Shown here: positions 1 to 4,781 of the stretch, piece by piece | How the letters are laid out: every line of letters begins with the position of its first letter | Numbering within the stretch: position 1 is the stretch's first letter | DNA from: a bacterium | GTDB lineage: Bacteria > B130-G9 | Assembly: GCA_035527515.1 (NCBI GenBank) | Contig: DATLAJ010000062.1 | Span: 1-7,015 of the forward strand | Direction of reading: 5' to 3' | Length of the DNA: 7,015 nucleotides | Translations under genes and position numbers: made by a program | Notes under the pieces: generated by a model | Told to the model about the DNA's origin: nothing | What the model saw: only the letters and a program-made list of their open reading frames with translations | The model's database searches: none

Positions 1-629
1 TAGGGTTCAATGGGTTCCGGCTTACTTCGCCTGTACTCCTCGAGCTCTTCCTTGGTGAGCGGATACCATTCGTTGTATGGGTAGCGCCTGAAAAACCCAG
101 ACAGTCGCTCTCTGAAGTGCGCGGCGGCAACCTCATTGAGCCTACCCATTCTACGCTGTGCCCTCATGCTTTCCAGATCCTTCCTAGCGATCCGGAGCAT
201 GGTGCTGAAGTCGGCTCCCATTCTCTCGGTGAAACCAATCTCATGATTGACGGGGAGATAAAACCACTCGTAGTTGACACGAGCGTGCTGTGTGATCACG
301 CCGACCCATTTCTTCGGGGTGTCCTTCATGTCCGCGATGCGAGGATAAATCTCTCGAAAGGGTCTGATCTCGCACAACGATATGTCACGGCTTCTTAAAG
401 CGTCGCAATCTTGCGTGACAACCATCCCGATAACCGGCCTTATGTACACGGCAGCGCGAACTGGACGGCATCCCCATCCGTCAATTAGATCGACCCATCG
501 ACCCTCAACGGGATTATCCTGTTCATCAAAGGCGTGAAGCTTCTCCAGCGACACATCGACTCGGGGAACATCGCGGAATATGTCTCCCTGACGGATAGGA
601 TCGCCAGGCGAGGGCCTTTCATAAACCAA
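1..629 (-). CDS. Unrecognised protein with N-terminal QGDIF and central TQDCD motifs, third gene of the operon; 3' end off the window
   Basis: The minus-strand frame is open for 209 codons and runs off the left edge; the last two visible bases, TA, could begin a stop codon. There is no ATG at the 5' end. The start chosen is TTG at 629-627, because AGAGGA lies 8 nt upstream, inside the end of the preceding gene; the gap to that gene's stop is 4 nt. Landmarks from that start are RQGDIFRDVP at residues 13-22, GMVVTQDCD at 68-76, a basic alpha-helical stretch near 145-180 and a charged end rich in E, K and R. No signal peptide or membrane segment is visible. From memory, unclassified bacterial proteins with an N-terminal GDIF and a V-S/T-Q-x-CD motif occur, but I cannot name a family. 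Tight coupling to the two upstream genes suggests a joint role. Coding status is well supported; function is unknown. Confidence 0.8.
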   Translation of the reverse strand, partial: MVYERPSPGDPIRQGDIFRDVPRVDVSLEKLHAFDEQDNPVEGRWVDLIDGWGCRPVRAAVYIRPVIGMVVTQDCDALRSRDISLCEIRPFREIYPRIADMKDTPKKWVGVITQHARVNYEWFYLPVNHEIGFTERMGADFSTMLRIARKDLESMRAQRRMGRLNEVAAAHFRERLSGFFRRYPYNEWYPLTKEELEEYRRSKPEPIEP

Positions 630-633
630 CCGC

Positions 634-1020
634 TCAATCCTCTTCCAACACGTCCATAAGTCCGCCAATGAAGCGCGATTGAGCTTCCGCAACCTTTCTG
701 CGCTCGTCTTCCGCCTCCTCAAGCTGGCGACGTGCGGAGGCAAAGGCGTCCGCAAGAGTGATCCTCTTAAATGGACTCCGAAGGCTGAATTCGCTCCTCT
801 CAACGCCGGTAGCGAGCGATTTTCCGCTGGCTTCGCTTTCATAGAAACACATTTGCTTCCCCTCAAACGTTGTTGTTGACGAATCAGGGCACGTCGTCGG
901 CAAGGATACACCCCATCCAAACATAGCTCGGAGGGATTGCTCGTCAGAGGCAATGTCAAGAAGCGGAACTTTGGTCAAACGGGCAAACGAGTCTTGCGAT
1001 ACGCGGATCAGCTCAGGCAT
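634..1020 (-). CDS. Unrecognised 128-residue protein with C-terminal charged helix, second gene of the operon
   Basis: The preferred start is ATG at 1020-1018, which overlaps the stop of the TIGR04255 gene in the 8-base string ATGCCTGA. A GGGGG run lies 8 nt upstream. A TTG at 1035 would add five residues but has no better ribosome site. The product begins MPELIRVSQD. It has a middle part with few charges and two cysteines (about C44 and C58), then a highly charged helix from about residue 89 to 115 rich in A, E, R and K, which could form a coiled coil, and an acidic end (LEED). No signal peptide, transmembrane segment or known catalytic motif is visible. Translational overlap with the gene before and a 4-nt gap to the gene after place it in one transcript. 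A partner or adaptor role for the TIGR04255 protein is inference only. Confidence 0.8.
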   Translation of the reverse strand: MPELIRVSQDSFARLTKVPLLDIASDEQSLRAMFGWGVSLPTTCPDSSTTTFEGKQMCFYESEASGKSLATGVERSEFSLRSPFKRITLADAFASARRQLEEAEDERRKVAEAQSRFIGGLMDVLEED

Positions 1021-1804
1021 CTTCACTGCCCCCAAATTGATTCTCTAGTTCTCCCTTTATCAAGTTGAAGAACCAGCTTTCTGCCACTTCATGAGCATTC
1101 TTAAGCCATAACTCGCATTCGTCAACCTCACGAGGTGACTGCTCCTTCTGAGATTGAATGTTCAACTCCCAAATCACTGCCGGTTTGCCCGAGCTTTGAC
1201 CGGTGGCCAGTCGGATGGTTCCCACACCCTCCGGCCTGTTCAATGGGTACGACATGCTCAGGTAGAAGCCAACTGGGTCGCCTGAGATTTGAGGTGAAGC
1301 GGCCACCTGATCCGGAAGAGCAACCTTTGTGTGCAGCTTAGCAGACATATATTCGATAATGTCGGTGTCTCTTGGGTCAACCTGCACCGCGTTAATGTAC
1401 CGCAACAGAATGCTGGAGAATCTCGGCTTCGGCTCCTCTCCACCAAGGCCATAGGCCTCAACTAGATTCCGGAGGAAATCCTTTGCCGCGGCCAAGAAGG
1501 CATCCCAATGGTACTCGTCCGTGAAGTTCAGCGTGGCTACTCCGGGTCCGGCTTGAATCAATGGATATGCGCCCTTCGCCTTACGAAACCGGTATTTGAC
1601 CTCATGGGGCGTGATCTCATCGGGCAATTGGGCAGCAGCCAATCTGTCTATATGCGAATAATCATCCTTGAGAAGATCGTGGAACTTGCCCACGTAAAAG
1701 GGGTACATTGGATCCCGACGAACGCCCTTCGCGATCTTTTCAAGTTCCCATTTGAGCTCCAGAATCGCCTCAACTAGAGGCTTGTTTGACAGCTTTATGG
1801 ACAT
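1013..1804 (-). CDS. TIGR04255 family protein, first full gene of the operon
   Basis: The 263-residue product opens with LSNKPLVEAILELKWEL. This matches the conserved N-terminal signature of the sporadically distributed TIGR04255 family (a proline, then L/V-V-E-A/V, then an E-L-R/K-W-like stretch), and the length is normal for that family. The ATG at 1804-1802 is preceded by AAGGA with 8 nt of spacing. Further landmarks are YPLIQAGPGVATLNFTDEYHWDAF at about residues 80-103, here a description of position only, and a W-rich C-terminal part with WELNIQSQ and a helix near ELWLKNAHEVAESWFF. It looks soluble, with no signal peptide. The family has no established biochemical function; it is patchily distributed and often sits in accessory regions beside other unknown genes, as here. 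The assignment rests on recognition of the N-terminal pattern, not on a search. Confidence 0.85.
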   Translation of the reverse strand: MSIKLSNKPLVEAILELKWELEKIAKGVRRDPMYPFYVGKFHDLLKDDYSHIDRLAAAQLPDEITPHEVKYRFRKAKGAYPLIQAGPGVATLNFTDEYHWDAFLAAAKDFLRNLVEAYGLGGEEPKPRFSSILLRYINAVQVDPRDTDIIEYMSAKLHTKVALPDQVAASPQISGDPVGFYLSMSYPLNRPEGVGTIRLATGQSSGKPAVIWELNIQSQKEQSPREVDECELWLKNAHEVAESWFFNLIKGELENQFGGSEDA

Positions 1805-1805
1805 G

Positions 1806-1944
1806 TTATCGATCCTTGTTCAACTTGTCTTCAATGAGAATCTCGCCAAACCACTGACTTTGGGGGACAGCGCTCTCTGAAATCCGCTTTGATCCCTTTT
1901 TTCCCGTTGCCCGTCGAAATCTAAACCATATCTGACACGTTCAT
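1806..1944 (-). pseudogene. 45-codon small ORF needing a +1 shift, directly upstream of the TIGR04255 gene
   Basis: The ATG at 1944-1942 reads MNVSDMV and then hits TAG at 1923-1921. Skipping one T of GGTTTAGA gives a continuous frame that goes on with RFRRATGKKGSKRISESA and ends LIEDKLNKDR at a TAA (1808-1806), one base before the TIGR04255 ATG. GGGA lies 8 nt before the ATG. The +1 frame alone is open only from 1940 and has no usual start codon, so the two frames need each other. The joined peptide is basic in the middle and has plausible amino-acid use. It could be a decayed leader gene of the operon, a sequencing or assembly error, or a programmed +1 shift at GTT-TAG. I do not recognise the protein family, and the ORF is short enough that chance is a real alternative. 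Confidence 0.35.
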
Positions 1945-1997
1945 GTTCCTGTTCCCACAGACGCTATGCACAGCTCTATCTAATACTGTCGTATAGG

Positions 1998-2007
1998 CAA
2001 ACGTTTG
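1998..2007. promoter_or_regulatory. Perfect 10-bp palindrome CAAACGTTTG, possible operator
   Basis: The sequence equals its own reverse complement and lies about 54 bases upstream of the small ORF that leads the minus-strand operon. That is a suitable position for a repressor or activator site. A single 10-bp palindrome can occur by chance, so this is weak. Confidence 0.2.
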
Positions 2008-2063
2008 ATTCAAGTGATTTCAACTGAGGTAGTCCTGTTTGCTAATCGTGACCCCTGACGCCC

Positions 2064-2222
2064 TCACTCCTCCATCCCATCCCACGCCTCAAGCACCAGC
2101 CTCCGCGTGAAGTATTCGCTGAAAGACAGGTGATCATTCATTCTACCCCCCCAGTATCTCGCGCCAGTCATAGATGGAGTGCACATGGCCCTGCTCGGCC
2201 AGCAAGCGCTGAGGTTCAGCCC
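2064..2222 (-). pseudogene. Remnant of a small coding sequence split at a 7-G run, containing repeat copy A
   Basis: On the minus strand one frame reads LLAEQGHVHSIYDWREILGG and stops at TAG (2145-2143). Immediately after, ATG at 2141-2139 opens a 25-codon frame reading MNDHLSFSEYFTRRLVLEAW and ending DGMEE with TGA (2066-2064). The two are joined by removing one base from the run of seven G (2146-2152), which gives a continuous ...REILGGRMNDHLSFSEY... reading. Both halves look protein-like. The first half matches the minus-strand reading of the repeat copies near 3431 and 4570 (RFLTEQGHA). The segment is therefore probably the 3' end of an old gene, of which the other copies keep only an internal part. 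Alternatives are two unrelated short frames or a base-calling error in the homopolymer. The family is unknown. Confidence 0.35.
2184..2222 (-). repeat. Dispersed repeat, copy A (short, diverged)
   Basis: On the plus strand this copy contains TGGCCCTGCTCGG, shared exactly with copies B and C, followed by AAGCGCTGAGG, which is similar to the AAGCG-TGGC-GAGG of the other two. The homology is short at DNA level. It is supported by the minus-strand peptide AEQGH, compared with TEQGH in B and C. It lies upstream of the RdhA-like gene, and copy B lies directly downstream of it. Confidence 0.45.
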
Positions 2223-2247
2223 CGCCCCCTATTCCTTGCGCAACCCC

Positions 2248-2276
2248 TCGACATCGTCGCCTTACGAAGGTAGATT
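2248..2276 (+). promoter_or_regulatory. Candidate sigma-70-type promoter for the RdhA-like gene
   Basis: TCGACA (2248-2253) and TAGATT (2271-2276) are separated by 17 bases, matching the -35 and -10 consensus at 5 and 4 of 6 positions. Transcription would begin near 2283, leaving a leader of about 36 bases that includes the GGAG ribosome site. Placed by eye only. Confidence 0.4.
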
Positions 2277-2318
2277 GATCGGTGAGCATAATGCGAAAAC
2301 CAAACTCCGGAGCACGAT

Positions 2319-3419
2319 ATGAGACTGATTGACGAGCGAGACACGACCTTCTCGAGGATGGCACTCGTTGAGGGAAGCGATCGATACAGGGAGTGCTACG
2401 CGCGGCGGCCGGAGCTCGAGGCGCGTGACCGGGAGGTCCGAAATGCGCCGATGAAGGGGATATTGAGCCGCATGCGGCCGGATGCCTGTTTCGATGGCCT
2501 TCCCGACAGGCAGGCGGCCCTCGAGCACATAGTTGACGGCAACGTGGCGATGATCTTCGCCTCAACGGAGATGATCGAGAAGGCGCCCATCAGCGCCCGC
2601 AGAATCGCCATCCCGCCGGAGGAGATCACGCCTGTGATCAAAGAAGTTGCGCTCTATTTCGGCGCGGACATCGTCGGCATCGTCGAGATGCAGGACGAGC
2701 ACTTCTACACCCACCACGGGCATTCGATGGGAGGCAAATACGGCGAGCCGGTTGACAAGAGCCTCCGATACGCCATCGTCCTCGCGGTAGAGATGGACAG
2801 GGACATGATCAACCGTGCCCCGCACTTGGAGGAGATACTGGCCACGGACAGAGGCTACCGCGATGTCGCGTTGGCTGGCTGTGGTGCTGCTATCCATCTG
2901 AAGTCACTCGGCTATCGGGCATTCCTGAATACCGTCGCAACCTACAACGCTCCGCTAGTGCGATTGGCCCGAGATGCCGGGCTGGGCCAGATCGGCAGGC
3001 ATGGGATGTTGATCACCAAGAAACACGGAAGCCGGGTGCGACTCGGCGCCGTGATGACTGATATGCCGCTATTGCCCGATGGACGGATCGACTTCGGACT
3101 GGAGAAGTTCTGCATGCGGTGCGGCAACTGCGCGAGGAATTGCATCGGCGGCGCCATATCTGAGGGGCAGCCTGTGGACGAGGATGGCCAACTCCGCTGG
3201 ACCTATGAGGACACCAACTGCATGGAGGTCTGGAAACGAGTCGGCACGGACTGCGGTATCTGCATCGCCAGCTGCCCATTCAGCCATAATATCGAGGAAG
3301 ACCTCATCGATTCGATCAAGGATGATCCGATGGTCATCGAAAAGATAATCCGCGACTTCCGTCTCCGGTTCGGCAGGCGACCCGTCAACAAGGACAAGCT
3401 CAAAATCGCCCAGTTGTGA
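2319..3419 (+). CDS. Reductive dehalogenase/QueG-like corrinoid and 4Fe-4S protein, cytosolic type
   Basis: The 366-residue product starts at ATG with GGAG 6 nt upstream. Residues from about 100 to 250 resemble the cobalamin-binding core of the RdhA/QueG families. This includes NAPLVRLARDAGLGQIGRHG and then LITKKHGSRVRLGAVMTDMP, a characteristic segment of those families. Two 4Fe-4S motifs follow: C265-x2-C268-x2-C271-x3-C275, and C301-x10-C312-x2-C315-x3-C319-P. The N-terminus has no twin-arginine signal, and no rdhB-like membrane anchor gene is nearby, so it is not a standard respiratory dehalogenase. It is probably cytosolic. The family relation predicts a corrinoid cofactor and electron transfer through two clusters; the substrate is unknown. 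Neither motif is damaged, although the first is followed by Ile rather than the usual Pro. Copies of the dispersed repeat lie on both sides. Misassignment to epoxyqueuosine reductase is possible, but the length and N-terminus fit the RdhA-like group better. Confidence 0.85.
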   Translation: MRLIDERDTTFSRMALVEGSDRYRECYARRPELEARDREVRNAPMKGILSRMRPDACFDGLPDRQAALEHIVDGNVAMIFASTEMIEKAPISARRIAIPPEEITPVIKEVALYFGADIVGIVEMQDEHFYTHHGHSMGGKYGEPVDKSLRYAIVLAVEMDRDMINRAPHLEEILATDRGYRDVALAGCGAAIHLKSLGYRAFLNTVATYNAPLVRLARDAGLGQIGRHGMLITKKHGSRVRLGAVMTDMPLLPDGRIDFGLEKFCMRCGNCARNCIGGAISEGQPVDEDGQLRWTYEDTNCMEVWKRVGTDCGICIASCPFSHNIEEDLIDSIKDDPMVIEKIIRDFRLRFGRRPVNKDKLKIAQL

Positions 3420-3763
3420 ACCGGATTCAAATGGAATAGGCGTGGCCCTGCTCGGTGAGGAAGCGATGGCGGCTGAGGCCAGGTCTTGCTCCTTCGCGCC
3501 GGGATGTTTCACAGTATCGATAACGTTCCAGGCCACGCTCCCGACACCGGCTCTGAAACCTTGTTTTCTTCCGCTCCGCATCCCCTGTTTCATTCCGCCG
3601 CCGTGCCCGCCGCCTCGGTCGGCATGTCGTTCGTGGTGGTGAGTGGAGTGGTCCGTGCTCTGGTTACGTTCGTCACGCTTGGGCAGTGAGCGTTCCTTAT
3701 GTTCTCCGTGGTCGTCAGACAGAGCACTTTCCCCTTTCACACTCGCGTCGCTCTGGAAGACGG
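3420..3763. other. Convergent spacer between the RdhA-like and DUF302 genes
   Basis: This 344-base stretch has repeat copy B in its left third. The rest, read on the minus strand straight after the DUF302 stop, gives an open frame from TTG at 3767 with a His/Gly/Arg-rich peptide (HHHERHADRGGGHGGG, then MKQGMRSGRKQG). That frame then runs through the repeat and antisense to the RdhA-like gene, which makes it doubtful as a gene. No intrinsic terminator with a T-run was found for either flanking gene. Confidence 0.5.
3431..3555 (-). repeat. Dispersed repeat, copy B
   Basis: From 3442 this copy aligns with copy C (from 4570) over about 110 bases at roughly 85 percent identity by eye. The first 24 bases are identical, and so are the 21 ending GTTTCACAGTATCGAT. 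Alignment continues with small gaps to GGCTCTG at 3549-3555. On the minus strand one frame keeps CETSRREGA and RFLTEQGHAYSI in common with C before a TGA. Another frame keeps VIDTVKHP. It begins about 11-22 bases after the stop of the RdhA-like gene. No terminal inverted repeats or target-site duplication are visible, so its mode of spread is unknown. Confidence 0.75.
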
Positions 3764-4150
3764 TCAAAGAGAGTCGACTGCGGATTTCAGCTTCGCCCTT
3801 ATTGTGTGTGCAATTTCCTGTAACTGCGGGTTCTCGACTGCTTTCATCGAGGCGACAGGATCAATGGCCGCAATCTCGACCTCGCCCGCTGAAACTTGCT
3901 GAACGACCACGTTGCAGGGGAGCATGGTCCCTATCTTGTCCTCTGCCGTGAGCGCCCTGTATGCAAACTGCGGGTTGCACGCACCGAGGATCTTGTAAGG
4001 CCGAAAGTCCACGTCGAGCTTCGTTTTCAAGGTGGCCTTGACGTCTATTTCGGTAATTATGCCGAAACCCTCCGCTATCAGCGATGCTTTGACCTTCTCG
4101 ACCGCCTCATCGAATGTCCCACTAACCATTTTGCTCATGTAATAAGTCAC
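3764..4150 (-). CDS. DUF302 domain protein
   Basis: The 128-residue product matches the DUF302 family (Pfam PF03625) over nearly its full length. It shows GFGIITEIDVKATLKTKLDV, then the DFRPYKILGACNP block and, after it, IGTMLPCNVVV with AIDP near residue 98. The two cysteines, C58 in ILGACNP and C79 in LPCNV, sit where the family usually has them. The start is GTG at 4150-4148 with GGGAGA 9 nt upstream; an ATG four codons later (MSKMVSG) is a possible alternative but is placed worse for that site. It is a small soluble protein without a signal peptide. The biochemical role of DUF302 is not established. The gene has its own strong promoter (4206-4233) and a leader of about 50 bases, and converges on the RdhA-like gene. 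Confidence 0.9.
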   Translation of the reverse strand: MTYYMSKMVSGTFDEAVEKVKASLIAEGFGIITEIDVKATLKTKLDVDFRPYKILGACNPQFAYRALTAEDKIGTMLPCNVVVQQVSAGEVEIAAIDPVASMKAVENPQLQEIAHTIRAKLKSAVDSL

Positions 4151-4205
4151 TGTTTTTCTTCTCCCTGTTTGGATGACCTGCTGCTGTTGTCACAATACTC
4201 TATGG

Positions 4206-4233
4206 AGTTTAATAGACCTACCCCCATTGTCAA
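4206..4233 (-). promoter_or_regulatory. Sigma-70-type promoter of the DUF302 gene
   Basis: On the minus strand TTGACA (4233-4228), a perfect -35, is followed after 16 bases by TAAACT (4211-4206), embedded in TATTAAACT. Transcription would begin near 4199, giving a leader of about 49 bases before the GTG start. The match to consensus is the best in the window. Confidence 0.7.
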
Positions 4234-4301
4234 GGCCAGGGGCCATCCCGGATAATCAGATTGATGGACGTCAGACTGGAGAAAGCCCCTTTTGGAATGC
4301 G

Positions 4302-4317
4302 TCCGCCGCGCGGCGGA
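4302..4317. repeat. Perfect 16-bp palindrome TCCGCCGCGCGGCGGA
   Basis: The sequence equals its own reverse complement. It is followed on the plus strand by TTTCTTA, which is too weak a T-run to call an intrinsic terminator, and no plus-strand gene ends here. It may be part of a dispersed GC-rich palindromic element. Confidence 0.5.
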
Positions 4318-4569
4318 TTTCTTATGCGGTGGCCTGGTGCCGCTCTCTGATGGATTACCCTTTCCACTCTGGAGCCGGTGCTGCGGACAACACGACGTTG
4401 TCGATCAGAGCCGGCCTCGCGTCGGGCCGCGGCGCTTCAAAGCGGCGCCGGGTCACCGCACTCCAAAAGGTATCTATCGCGATTGTGGCCCTTTGATCAG
4501 GTTTTCCGGGGTTGACCCGAAGAATCAGATTCGCATCTCAGGCGCGCGAGTCCTGGGGATATCGAGCGC

Positions 4570-4676
4570 GTGGCCCTGCTCGGTGAGGAAGCGCTGGCAG
4601 TTGAGGTCCGATCTTGCGCCTTCGCGCGGGGATGTTTCACAGTATCGATGACCTTCCGGGCCCCTCTCCGGCTCTG
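4570..4676 (-). repeat. Dispersed repeat, copy C
   Basis: This is homologous to copy B over the whole 107 bases, in the same orientation, from GTGGCCCTGCTCGG to GGCTCTG. The minus-strand frame reads CETSPREGARSDLNCQRFLT and then EQGHALDI; the alternative frame reads VIDTVKHPRAKAQD. After EQGHA the sequence parts from copies A and B. It lies about 100 bases upstream of the FMN reductase gene. Confidence 0.75.
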
Positions 4677-4682
4677 TATCAG

Positions 4683-4705
4683 GGTCAAGCATTGGTCCAT
4701 TGACC
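4683..4705. promoter_or_regulatory. Inverted repeat GGTCAA-N11-TTGACC, possible operator
   Basis: The two 6-base arms are exact reverse complements separated by 11 bases. A further TTGACC lies at 4716-4721, 16 bases after the right arm and coinciding with the proposed -35. The position immediately upstream of a promoter suits a regulator site, but short arms are common by chance. Confidence 0.3.
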
Positions 4706-4715
4706 TTTTAACCCG

Positions 4716-4745
4716 TTGACCCCAGTATTGAGCAAGAACTTATAG
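4716..4745 (+). promoter_or_regulatory. Candidate promoter of the FMN reductase gene
   Basis: TTGACC (4716-4721) and TTATAG (4740-4745) are 18 bases apart, followed by an AT-rich stretch. Transcription would begin near 4752, about 30 bases before the start codon. Shifting the -10 by one base (TATAGC) is equally possible. Confidence 0.4.
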
Positions 4746-4781
4746 CTATTATCACATTGCATCGTTTGAGGAGGGATTGTG

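Larger units (their letters stand above)
1945..2318. other. Intergenic region between the divergent operon and the RdhA-like gene
   Basis: No intact gene of normal size is seen here. The left part, upstream of the minus-strand operon, is AT-richer and contains the perfect 10-base palindrome CAAACGTTTG at 1998-2007. Beside it are TTGA/TCAA-type half sites, which could be an operator, but no convincing minus-strand promoter could be placed. The right part holds a short coding remnant on the minus strand (2064-2222), a diverged copy of the dispersed repeat, and a candidate plus-strand promoter at 2248-2276 for the RdhA-like gene. Confidence 0.5.
4151..4778. other. Divergent intergenic region between the DUF302 and FMN reductase genes
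   Basis: I find no credible gene in these 628 bases. Plus-strand frames of just over 100 codons (for example 4292-4651) are rich in Arg, Cys and Trp, lack a recognisable domain, and run through repeat copy C. The stretch holds the DUF302 promoter, a 16-base GC palindrome (4302-4317), GC-rich sequence with several small possible hairpins (about 4410-4455), repeat copy C, an inverted GGTCAA/TTGACC pair and a candidate promoter for the FMN reductase gene. Confidence 0.55.

Noticed and set aside
117-398. Plus-strand 93-codon open frame near the left edge
   Set aside because: It lies antisense to the well-supported minus-strand partial gene, which has a ribosome site, family-like motifs and operon context. 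The plus frame has no such support.
2223-2565. Upstream part of the minus-strand frame that ends in DWREILGG
   Set aside because: Most of it is antisense to the RdhA-like gene and is full of Arg, Ser, Pro and Cys. Only the last part, before the stop at 2143, looks coding.
3069-3555. Continuation of the His-rich minus-strand frame into the RdhA-like gene
   Set aside because: It is antisense to a clear iron-sulfur protein and passes through repeat copy B. It is open by composition, not by function.
4302-4324. Intrinsic terminator formed by the 16-base GC palindrome and the following TTTCTTA
   Set aside because: A perfect palindrome leaves almost no loop, the T-run is poor, and no plus-strand gene ends just upstream.
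4173-4651. Plus-strand frames of just over 100 codons in the DUF302/FMN reductase spacer
   Set aside because: They have no ribosome site and no domain, are rich in Arg, Cys and Trp, and overlap a dispersed repeat and GC palindromes.
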